A stretch of 5,096 nucleotides of DNA from Omnitrophica WOR_2 bacterium RIFCSPLOWO2_12_FULL_51_24 (GTDB lineage: Bacteria; Omnitrophota; Gorgyraeia; Pluralincolimonadales; Pluralincolimonadaceae). The position numbers and the translations under genes are program-made. Below are positions 1 through 5,096 of the stretch, one piece after another (the stretch's first letter is position 1; every line of letters begins with the position of its first letter). The stretch spans positions 1-5,096 of the forward strand of contig MHHC01000044.1 of the NCBI GenBank assembly GCA_001805885.1. Reading direction: 5' to 3'. Under the pieces are notes generated by a model that worked only from the letters and a program-made list of their open reading frames with translations, did no database searches and had not been told where the DNA came from.

Positions 1-261
1 CATTCCGTGCAACTGCCCGGCGGGATGGGCAAGGCGTCCGGCGGCGAGAGCAGGTTCGTCCCTGTCCTTGCCCGCGCGGCCGTCGCCGCGGGATGCGACG
101 GGTTATTCCTCGAGGTCCACGAGGACCCGAAATGCGCCCTATGCGACGGGCCGAATTCGCTGGCGCTTAAGGATTTGGAGGAGCTGCTTATTATTGTAAA
201 GGAAGTTCACTCCATAGTAAATCCCCTCACCCTTCCCTCTCCCCATAGGGGAGAGGACTAA
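1..261 (+). CDS. kdsA: KDO-8-phosphate synthase, C-terminal 86 residues (5' end outside window)
   Basis: KdsA is a cytoplasmic enzyme that condenses phosphoenolpyruvate with D-arabinose-5-phosphate to give KDO-8-phosphate for lipid A-core assembly. Only the end of its TIM barrel is visible, and the frame is open from base 1. The residues HSVQLPGG, KASGGES, the LARAAVAAG helix, GLFLEVHEDP and CDGPNSLAL match the family closely. The first residue (His), Glu38 and Asp49 of the visible part have the same spacing as the His202, Glu239 and Asp250 site of the E. coli enzyme. CDGP is the form I associate with the metal-independent class; the decisive N-terminal Asn/Cys position is outside the window. 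The normal protein seems to end near KEVHSIVN (about residue 74). The last 12 residues (PLTLPSPHRGED) are encoded by an inverted repeat and are probably a late addition. kdsD follows after 31 bases. Assignment is firm; the gene is cut only by the window edge. Confidence 0.95.
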   Translation, partial: HSVQLPGGMGKASGGESRFVPVLARAAVAAGCDGLFLEVHEDPKCALCDGPNSLALKDLEELLIIVKEVHSIVNPLTLPSPHRGED

Positions 262-270
262 GGTGAGGGG
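223..270. repeat. GC-rich imperfect inverted repeat at the kdsA 3' end
   Basis: The left arm 223-244 and right arm 248-270 flank a 3-base ATA loop. Positions 236-244 pair perfectly with 248-256 (9 bp) and 223-231 with 262-270 (9 bp), with a small internal loop between. The type CCCCTCACCC...CCCTCTCCCC / GGGGAGAGG...GGTGAGGGG recurs as a dispersed REP-like or MITE-like element in many Gram-negative genomes (recalled knowledge). It starts directly after an AAT codon of kdsA, provides twelve codons and the TAA at 259-261, and ends 22 bases before the likely kdsD start. As RNA it would form a strong hairpin, but no U-run follows, so it does not look like an intrinsic terminator. It could affect mRNA processing between kdsA and kdsD. 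Confidence 0.85.
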
Positions 271-280
271 CGTCTATAAA

Positions 281-287
281 AAGGAAG
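281..287 (+). promoter_or_regulatory. Ribosome binding site that fixes the kdsD start
   Basis: AAGGAAG at 281-287 lies 5 bases upstream of the ATG at 293. The alternative in-frame GTG at 263 lies inside the inverted repeat and has no purine-rich site at a proper distance. This supports 293 as the start. Confidence 0.7.
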
Positions 288-292
288 TAGAG

Positions 293-1249
293 ATGATAAG
301 ACGCGCGAAAGAAGTCCTGATGATCGAGGCGGATGCGGTCTCCTCGCTCATTAAGCGAGTGGACGCTAATTTCGAAAAGGCGGGCAATCTTATACTTGCC
401 TGCAAGGGAAAAGTCGTCGTGACCGGTATGGGTAAACCCGGGTTCATCGGCGCGAAGATATCCGCGACATTGTCATCGACCGGGACGCCGAGCCTCTACC
501 TGCATCCCGCGGACGCGATACACGGAGATCTCGGCAGGGTCACGAGAGATGATATTGTACTGGCATTATCCAATTCCGGCGAGACCGAGGAGATATTGAG
601 GCTGCTTCCCACCTTAAAGAAGATCGGCGCGAAACTCATAGCCATGGTGGGGAATATCGACTCGACGCTTGCCAGATACAGCGACGTGGTGCTCAACGTC
701 GCTGTAAAGAAAGAGGCGTGCCCCTTGAACCTCGCGCCCACCGCATCGACGACAGCGATGCTGGCGATGGGAGACGCGCTCGCGATAGCGCTCCTCGATA
801 AACGGGGATTCAGAGAAGAAGATTTCGCGTTCTTCCATCCCGGCGGCGCCATCGGCAAAAGACTTCTCCTGAGGGTAGAGGATATCATGAGAAAAGGCAA
901 GGCGAATCCGATCGTAAAAGAAGATACAAAAATAAAGAACGTCCTTCTTAAAATAACGGAGGCGAGGGCCGGTTCGGCGAGCGTCATAAATAAAAAAGGC
1001 GCCCTTATCGGCATATTCACAGACGGCGACCTGAGGCGGCATCTGGGGGTAGACGCGGCGCTTCCGGTAAGGCGGGTCAGGGAAGTAATGACCAAGGACC
1101 CTATCACGATATCGAAGGATATGCTTGCCGCGGATGCGTTCAGGATCCTGCGCGAGAAGAAGATAGATGAGATACCGGTCGTAGATAATAAGAGAAGGCC
1201 TATCGGCCTTATCGACGTGCAAGACCTCTTAAAAGCGGGGCTTGTCTAG
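293..1249 (+). CDS. kdsD: D-arabinose-5-phosphate isomerase (KpsF/GutQ/KdsD family)
   Basis: This cytoplasmic isomerase interconverts D-ribulose-5-phosphate and D-arabinose-5-phosphate, the sugar substrate of KdsA. The 318-residue protein has the full family layout: a SIS domain at about residues 25-170 and two CBS domains at about 195-250 and 260-318. Visible motifs are GMGKPG (45-50), HGDLG (77-81), SNSGETEE (93-100), EACPLNLAPT (141-150) and HPGGAIGKR (182-190). Lys48, Glu97, Glu141 and His182 correspond to the proposed E. coli catalytic residues Lys59, Glu111, Glu152 and His193. The second residue after that lysine context is unusual: Pro replaces the common Ser of GMGKSG. The ATG at 293 is chosen because it has a good Shine-Dalgarno site and its N-terminus (RRAKEVLMIEADAV) aligns with the E. 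coli family start region; a GTG at 263 would add ten residues encoded partly by the repeat. kdsC starts one base after the stop, so the two are probably cotranslated. The assignment to the KDO pathway rests on the flanking kdsA and kdsC. Confidence 0.95.
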   Translation: MIRRAKEVLMIEADAVSSLIKRVDANFEKAGNLILACKGKVVVTGMGKPGFIGAKISATLSSTGTPSLYLHPADAIHGDLGRVTRDDIVLALSNSGETEEILRLLPTLKKIGAKLIAMVGNIDSTLARYSDVVLNVAVKKEACPLNLAPTASTTAMLAMGDALAIALLDKRGFREEDFAFFHPGGAIGKRLLLRVEDIMRKGKANPIVKEDTKIKNVLLKITEARAGSASVINKKGALIGIFTDGDLRRHLGVDAALPVRRVREVMTKDPITISKDMLAADAFRILREKKIDEIPVVDNKRRPIGLIDVQDLLKAGLV

Positions 1250-1250
1250 G

Positions 1251-1751
1251 ATGGATGCGCAGGAAAGGGCGGCCAGGATAAAATTGCTGGTCCTCGACGT
1301 CGACGGCGTGATGACCGACGGCAGGATAATATACGACAACTTCGGCGACGAGTTCAAGGCCTTTGATGTGCAGGACGGATACGGCCTCACCCTCTGGTGG
1401 AAAGCCGGCCTCAAGTCCGCCATCGTGACAGCGAAGAAATCCCGTATAGTCTCGCGCAGGGCGAAAGTCTGCCACATCACTAAAGTCTTCATGAACGCGA
1501 AAGATAAGGGCGCGGCCTATGAGAGACTCCTCAAGATATTTAAAGTCCCGGATGAAGAGGTATGTTTTGTCGGAGACGACCTTATCGATATTCCCATAAT
1601 GAAACGCGCCGGCCTTGCCGTCGCGGTCCCCTACAGCAGGCCCGAGGTCAAAGAGCTCGCAAATTATACCACTAAAGCCCAAGGCGGCCGCGGCGCGGTA
1701 AGAGAGCTCATAGAGCTCATCCTCAAAGCGCAGAATAGATGGCCGGGATAG
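1251..1751 (+). CDS. kdsC: 3-deoxy-D-manno-octulosonate-8-phosphate phosphatase (HAD superfamily, KdsC)
   Basis: KdsC removes the phosphate of KDO-8-phosphate to release KDO, the step after KdsA. It is a cytoplasmic Mg-dependent HAD phosphatase of the small, cap-less type that works as a tetramer. The 166-residue length is typical. Motif I is LDVDGVMTDG with nucleophile Asp16 and acid/base Asp18. The motif II Thr is at 60 (VTAKKS), the motif III Lys is probably 86, and motif IV is GDDLID at 109-114. The family C-terminal signature GGRGAVRE (145-152) is present. Two loops differ from the E. coli enzyme: TGR is TAK, and QG before the motif III lysine is MNA. The ATG at 1251 follows the kdsD stop by one base; only a weak AGG precedes it, so translational coupling is likely. 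A TTG at 1242 is a less likely alternative. No lptC-like gene follows, unlike in enterobacteria. Confidence 0.93.
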   Translation: MDAQERAARIKLLVLDVDGVMTDGRIIYDNFGDEFKAFDVQDGYGLTLWWKAGLKSAIVTAKKSRIVSRRAKVCHITKVFMNAKDKGAAYERLLKIFKVPDEEVCFVGDDLIDIPIMKRAGLAVAVPYSRPEVKELANYTTKAQGGRGAVRELIELILKAQNRWPG

Positions 1752-1769
1752 GCTCCAACCCAAAATACG

Positions 1770-1798
1770 TTGACAAGAAAAACCCCTTCACGTATACT
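1770..1798 (+). promoter_or_regulatory. Sigma-70 type promoter for the secretion/pilus operon
   Basis: A perfect -35 box TTGACA (1770-1775) is followed by a 17-base spacer and a -10 box TATACT (1793-1798, five of six consensus bases). Transcription would start near 1804-1807, leaving a leader of about 60 bases before the ATG at 1866. The site sits in the only sizeable gap of the window, directly after the kdsC stop at 1751, and points at the ATPase gene. This is a sequence match only; activity is inferred. Confidence 0.8.
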
Positions 1799-1832
1799 AT
1801 TTAGTCGGAATAGGCTAATAGTTTAAAAAGTC

Positions 1833-1854
1833 GTAAAAAAGTAGCTTTTCTTAC
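1833..1854 (+). other. Small A/T-rich hairpin in the leader, abutting the Shine-Dalgarno site
   Basis: GTAAAAAAG (1833-1841) can pair with CTTTTCTTAC (1845-1854) across a TAG loop, giving 9 bp with one bulged C at 1850. It ends directly before AAGGAG (1855-1860), the ribosome binding site of the ATPase gene, 5 bases from its ATG. The stem is weak (only two G-C pairs), so it may simply be an A-rich standby region. It is too small to be a known riboswitch class. Confidence 0.3.
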
Positions 1855-1865
1855 AAGGAGTGGGG

Positions 1866-3563
1866 ATGCCGAAGAGAGAGAAGAAATCTCTTGGCGAAGC
1901 CTTAGTCGAGTTGGGCCTTGTTACTCCCGAGAAACTAAAGAAGGCGAAAGAGGAGGCCGACAGGACTAAAGAGCCGCTTCGTCGCGTCTTGATAAGGCTT
2001 GGTATGGTCGATGAAGACGCGATCATCTCTTTCTTTGGGGACCAACTCGGTATCCCGCGCATAGATTTCTCAAATTACATCCTGGATCCGAAAGTCGTCG
2101 ATATCCTGCCTGAGAATTTCTGCAGAAAGAACCTGATAATGCCCTTATTTAAGATCGGCGACGCCCTCACCATCGCGATGGTCGATCCCCTGGATATCTT
2201 CACTCTGGACGAAGTGCGCCTGAAGACCGGCTGCGAAGTCGATCCGGTCGTCGTCTCGGAGAAGGAGATCATCAGAACCTTCGACCAGTATTACGGGGCG
2301 AAGGGCACGATGGATGATATCGTAAAATCCATCGACAAAGATAAGTTGGCGGTAGAAGAAGGGACAGAGACCGACCTCAAGGCCTTAAAAGGGCTTGTCG
2401 AAGAGGCCCCGATAGTAAAACTTGTCAACCTATTGATAACAGAGGCGGTAAAGGCCGGGGCCTCGGATATCCACATAGAGCCCGACGAGCTTTCTTTGGG
2501 GACAAGATACAGGGTTGACGGTGTCCTTCATGAGGCGCCGTCGCCGCCCAGGGACCTTCAGTCGGCGATCATATCGAGGATAAAGATCCTCTCCGGCATG
2601 GATATCTCCGAAAAAAGGGTCCCGCAGGACGGGAGGTTTCAGGTGAAGATCGAGGGCCGCCAGATAGACTCCAGGGTCTCGACGATACCTACGGTCTACG
2701 GAGAAAACGTAGTCATAAGGCTCCTCGATCTTAACAGCATCCTTTTGGGTTTAAGCGACCTGGGTTTTGACCGCAAGATGCTTGACGTCTATGATAAACT
2801 CATACGTAAACCTTACGGGATAATCCTCGTGACCGGGCCGACCGGCTCGGGAAAGACGACGACCCTATATTCCTCATTGAGCGCCATAAATTCCCCGGAA
2901 AAAAATATCGTGACAATAGAAGACCCGATCGAGTACAGGTTGAAACTCGTGCGTCAGATGCAGATAAACCCGAAAGCCGGGCTCACTTTCGCCACCGGCC
3001 TGCGTTCCATATTGCGCCAGGACCCGGATATCATAATGGTCGGAGAGATCCGCGACCTCGATACCGCCGAAATAGCGATACAGGCTGCGCTCACCGGCCA
3101 TCTCGTATTATCGACGCTCCATACCAATGATGCGCCCGGCGCGGTCACCCGACTGGTGGATATGGGAGTTGAGCCGTTTTTGGTAAGCTCATCGGTCTTG
3201 GCCGTGATAGCCCAGAGACTCGTCCGCATCATATGCAAAGATTGCAAGGAGAACTATGCGCCTTCCGAAAAATTATTGGAGGAGATGGGCCTGCCATCGT
3301 CGAAACGTATAAAATTTTACCGCGGCAAAGGGTGCGACAAGTGCCTGAATACCGGATATAAAGGGAGGATCGGGATATTCGAGCTGATGCTGCCCGATGA
3401 TGCGATAAAGACTCTTACCGTCGCCAAAGCCTCTTCCGCGGAAATAAGGAAGGCCGCGATCAAGGGCGGCATGAAGACGATACAGAAAGACGGTATCGAC
3501 AAAGTAATGGCCGGCATAACTACGATCGAGGAAGTATTAAGGGTCACGCAACAGGAAGAATAA
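1866..3563 (+). CDS. gspE: Type II secretion / type IV pilus assembly ATPase (GspE/PilB family)
   Basis: This hexameric cytoplasmic ATPase drives addition of pilin subunits at the inner-membrane platform. The 565-residue protein is full length for PilB/GspE. Domains in order: an N-terminal MshEN/T2SSE_N domain (about 5-145), a linker, then the ATPase from about 175. Motifs: ASDIHIEP (199-206), RYRVDGVLHE (214-223) and KRVPQDGRF (250-258) before the core; Walker A GPTGSGKT (324-331); Asp box IEDPIEY (351-357); Walker B region IIMVGEIRD (389-397); His box STLHTND (416-422). A tetracysteine zinc site is formed by CKDC (457-460) and CDKC (490-493), as in PilB/GspE and not in PilT, so it is an assembly rather than retraction motor. 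The N-domain has LGEALVELGLV (9-19) and LPENFCRKNLIMPL (81-94), resembling the cyclic-di-GMP-binding MshEN motif. The ATG at 1866 has AAGGAG five bases upstream; a GTG at 1860 overlaps that site and is unlikely. The next gene starts after 2 bases. Whether the machine is a T2SS or a pilus is not settled here. Confidence 0.93.
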   Translation: MPKREKKSLGEALVELGLVTPEKLKKAKEEADRTKEPLRRVLIRLGMVDEDAIISFFGDQLGIPRIDFSNYILDPKVVDILPENFCRKNLIMPLFKIGDALTIAMVDPLDIFTLDEVRLKTGCEVDPVVVSEKEIIRTFDQYYGAKGTMDDIVKSIDKDKLAVEEGTETDLKALKGLVEEAPIVKLVNLLITEAVKAGASDIHIEPDELSLGTRYRVDGVLHEAPSPPRDLQSAIISRIKILSGMDISEKRVPQDGRFQVKIEGRQIDSRVSTIPTVYGENVVIRLLDLNSILLGLSDLGFDRKMLDVYDKLIRKPYGIILVTGPTGSGKTTTLYSSLSAINSPEKNIVTIEDPIEYRLKLVRQMQINPKAGLTFATGLRSILRQDPDIIMVGEIRDLDTAEIAIQAALTGHLVLSTLHTNDAPGAVTRLVDMGVEPFLVSSSVLAVIAQRLVRIICKDCKENYAPSEKLLEEMGLPSSKRIKFYRGKGCDKCLNTGYKGRIGIFELMLPDDAIKTLTVAKASSAEIRKAAIKGGMKTIQKDGIDKVMAGITTIEEVLRVTQQEE

Positions 3564-3565
3564 AT

Positions 3566-4783
3566 ATGTCACTTTATCGCTATAAGGCAAGAGACGAGAT
3601 GGGAAAGTTGGTGGAAGGGGCCGTAGAAGCCCCGACAGAAGCTGACCTCATTGAAAAGCTGCGCAAGATGGGTTATGTGATTACAGGGGTTTATATCGCC
3701 TCTGACATATTCTCGGTCCAGGATTTTTTTGCGGGTTTTGGACGCATAAGCCCCGAGGACATGATATTCTTCAATATCCAGCTCTCGAGCATGCTCGAAG
3801 GGGGGTTGCCTCTACTCACGTGCCTGCGGACGATCTCCGCACAGATGGAGAACAAAAGGTTCAAAAAATTACTCGAGGAGATCACAGTCAAAGTAGAGAC
3901 CGGTTCTTCCCTGTCCGACGCGCTTACGGCCTGCTCGTGGGCTTTTCCAAAACTTACAATAAGCATGGTCAAGGCAGGTGAGGCGAGCGGTAACCTCAGT
4001 CTCGTGTTAAAGAGGCTGGCTGATTTCGGCGAACGCGAACTGGATCTCAGGCAGCAGTTAAGCGGCGCTATGCTATATCCGGTGATCTTGCTTATAGCCG
4101 CGACTGTTGTAATACTATTCATAGTCACGTTCATCATACCGCAGTTCGCGGATATATTCTTGAAGGCGGATATACCTCTCCCCATCGTTACGCGTATACT
4201 CTACGGCGCGGGAATAGCGATAAAGAATTACTGGTACCTCTTAGTCCTTGGCATGATAGCCCTATTTTTGGGCGCGCGGATCTATGTGAACACCCGCGGC
4301 GGGCGCTTCAGATTCGATGCCTTGAAGCTTAGAATCCCTGTGGTCGGTCCGCTTATTAGAAGGGCCGCTATAGCAAAGTTCGCCCGGATGCTGGCCACTC
4401 TTTCCGCGAGCGGCGTAAATATATTAGAGTCGCTGGAGATCCTGGAGGGGACTATCGGCAATGCCGTATTGTCGCTGGTGGTCGCGAAAGTACGCGAAGC
4501 GGTGCGCGGCGGCAGCAAATTATCCGAACCACTTAAGGCGAGCAAAGAGTTTCCGCCTGATATTGTCCAGATGATCGTGGCAGGCGAGGAGACCGGTAGC
4601 CTTGATACCATGTTAAACAAGGTCGCCGATCTCTACGAGTCGGCTGTCGCTTACAGCATAAAGAGGCTCACGTCGCTTCTCGAGCCGTTATTTCTGTTAG
4701 TAATGGGTTGTGTCGTCGCCGTCATCATGGCTTCGATGTTGGTTCCGATGTTCGATCTCGTAAAAGTATTAAGGAGGAGATAA
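3566..4783 (+). CDS. gspF: Inner-membrane platform protein of type II secretion / type IV pilus (GspF/PilC family)
   Basis: This polytopic protein couples the assembly ATPase to pilin extraction from the inner membrane. The 405-residue length is standard. The N-terminus YRYKARDEMGKLVEGAVEA is the usual short beta region of the family. Two homologous T2SSF domains follow (about 68-190 and 270-393), each with the internal hallmark: KAGEASGNL (136-144) and AGEETGSL (339-346). Three membrane segments are visible at about 172-193, 222-240 and 373-395. The start ATG is preceded by AGGAAG (3553-3558) at 7 bases, located inside the end of the ATPase gene, so translation of the two is probably coupled. 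The pilin gene follows within a few bases. Order E-F-pilin is common to gsp operons and to many pilus loci, so pilC is an equally valid name. Confidence 0.93.
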   Translation: MSLYRYKARDEMGKLVEGAVEAPTEADLIEKLRKMGYVITGVYIASDIFSVQDFFAGFGRISPEDMIFFNIQLSSMLEGGLPLLTCLRTISAQMENKRFKKLLEEITVKVETGSSLSDALTACSWAFPKLTISMVKAGEASGNLSLVLKRLADFGERELDLRQQLSGAMLYPVILLIAATVVILFIVTFIIPQFADIFLKADIPLPIVTRILYGAGIAIKNYWYLLVLGMIALFLGARIYVNTRGGRFRFDALKLRIPVVGPLIRRAAIAKFARMLATLSASGVNILESLEILEGTIGNAVLSLVVAKVREAVRGGSKLSEPLKASKEFPPDIVQMIVAGEETGSLDTMLNKVADLYESAVAYSIKRLTSLLEPLFLLVMGCVVAVIMASMLVPMFDLVKVLRRR

Positions 4784-4806
4784 AATGAAAGGAGGAAGTA
4801 AGATGA
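4771..4806 (+). repeat. Tandem imperfect 18-base repeat of Shine-Dalgarno plus ATG
   Basis: The unit AAGGAGGAGATAAAATGA (4771-4788) is followed immediately by AAGGAGGAAGTAAGATGA (4789-4806); 15 of 18 positions agree. Each copy holds AAGGAGG, a 7-base spacer and an ATG, and because 18 is a multiple of three both ATGs (4785 and 4803) are in the same frame. The first copy overlaps the stop codon of the GspF/PilC gene (4781-4783). The second is inside the possible extended leader peptide of the pilin. Confidence 0.85.
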
Positions 4807-5096
4807 GAAAGGGATTCACGTTAGTGGAGTTGTTGATAGTCATCATGGTCATCGCGATATTGATAGGTATCGCGCTGCCGAGATTTGGCGGTATGCGTGA
4901 TGAAGGTAATACCACCAAAGCCGCGGCAGAAGGGCGGACGCTTCAGGCCGCGATAGAGTCGCGGTATATACATACGACGCCGCACGCTTATCCGGCCGCA
5001 GGCGCGACATGGGAGACGCCCCTTACTACCGCCACGCCGCAGATCTTAGGAAGCGAGCTTTATGATCCATTCGGCGCTACTGCGACGACGCAATAC
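4785..5096 (+). CDS. Type IV pilin / major pseudopilin precursor, N-terminal 104 residues (3' end outside window)
   Basis: This is a class III signal peptide protein, processed by prepilin peptidase and assembled into a pilus or pseudopilus. Cleavage is expected in KG^FTLVELL. The mature protein begins with Phe1, carries Glu5 and Pro22, and has the hydrophobic helix FTLVELLIVIMVIAILIGIA. From the outer ATG (4785) the leader is MKGGSKMRKG (10 residues); from the inner ATG (4803) it is MRKG (4 residues). Both starts have an identical AAGGAGG at 7 bases; the outer one is annotated so that no possible coding sequence is lost, but the inner one gives the most common pilin leader. After the helix comes a soluble part (AAAEGRTLQAAIESRYI...) and, near the window end, LYDPFGATATTQY. 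That resembles the DPWG-NPY region of GspG-type major pseudopilins and mildly favours gspG. The gene is open at base 5096. The operon context with the ATPase and platform protein supports the call. Confidence 0.9.
   Translation, partial: MKGGSKMRKGFTLVELLIVIMVIAILIGIALPRFGGMRDEGNTTKAAAEGRTLQAAIESRYIHTTPHAYPAAGATWETPLTTATPQILGSELYDPFGATATTQY

Noticed and set aside
223..270. The inverted repeat as an intrinsic terminator or a CRISPR-like unit
   Set aside because: No T-run follows the stem, there is only one copy in the window, and the downstream kdsD appears to be in the same operon.
263..292. GTG at 263 as the kdsD start
   Set aside because: It lies in the inverted repeat, lacks a spaced Shine-Dalgarno site, and adds residues not seen in the family; the ATG at 293 has AAGGAAG at 5 bases.
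496..1222. Long open frames on the minus strand opposite kdsD
   Set aside because: Their translations have no recognisable motif and they lie fully opposite a well-supported gene; they are shadows of its codon use.
1209..1763. 184-codon minus-strand frame opposite kdsC
   Set aside because: It is a shadow of kdsC with no family features and no sensible start signals.
1739..1804. 21-codon ORF (MAGIGSNPKYVDKK...) overlapping the kdsC end
   Set aside because: It has no ribosome binding site, and the promoter boxes at 1770-1798 lie inside it, which explains its composition better than coding.
1748..1816. ATAGGCT direct repeats at 1748-1754 and 1810-1816 flanking the promoter
   Set aside because: Seven bases recurring 62 bases apart is easily chance, and there are no inverted ends to suggest an insertion.
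1805..1865. A riboswitch (for example cyclic-di-GMP) ahead of the ATPase gene
   Set aside because: The leader of about 60 bases is too short and A-rich, and no conserved riboswitch core is visible.

Overview
The window reads as ordinary, compact bacterial chromosome: four complete or nearly complete protein genes plus one partial gene at each edge, all on the + strand with very short gaps. The KDO (3-deoxy-D-manno-octulosonate) genes mean the host makes a Gram-negative type lipopolysaccharide. The mixed base composition, the KDO cluster abutting a secretion/pilus cluster, and the style of the pilin (an MRKGFTLVELLIV start) recall Candidatus Omnitrophota (OP3) or a related deep-branching lineage. 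That placement is an impression from general knowledge and is low confidence.

Left part (1-1751): the KDO biosynthesis block. It holds the 3' end of kdsA (KDO-8-phosphate synthase), then kdsD/kpsF (arabinose-5-phosphate isomerase, SIS plus two CBS domains), then kdsC (KDO-8-phosphate phosphatase, HAD superfamily). These are three consecutive steps: D-ribulose-5-P to D-arabinose-5-P (KdsD), condensation with PEP to KDO-8-P (KdsA), and dephosphorylation to KDO (KdsC). Between kdsA and kdsD lies a GC-rich imperfect inverted repeat (223-270) of the dispersed CCCTCACCC...CCCTCTCCCC kind. It supplies the last 12 codons and the stop of kdsA and covers a spurious GTG upstream of the likely kdsD start.

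Middle (1752-1865): a 114-base gap with a near-consensus housekeeping promoter (TTGACA, 17 bases, TATACT), a short leader with a small A/T-rich hairpin, and a strong Shine-Dalgarno site. No convincing terminator separates the KDO block from what follows.

Right part (1866-5096): a type II secretion / type IV pilus-like assembly operon. It comprises the GspE/PilB assembly ATPase (with an N-terminal MshEN-like domain), the GspF/PilC inner-membrane platform protein, and the start of a type IV pilin or major pseudopilin that runs off the window edge. The pilin start region carries an 18-base tandem imperfect duplication of ribosome binding site plus ATG, giving two in-frame starts with equivalent signals.

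I found no clear sign of a new biological system. The points most worth a second look are the repeat-derived KdsA tail, the duplicated translation start of the pilin, the possible cyclic-di-GMP input into the ATPase, and the altered loop residues in KdsC.
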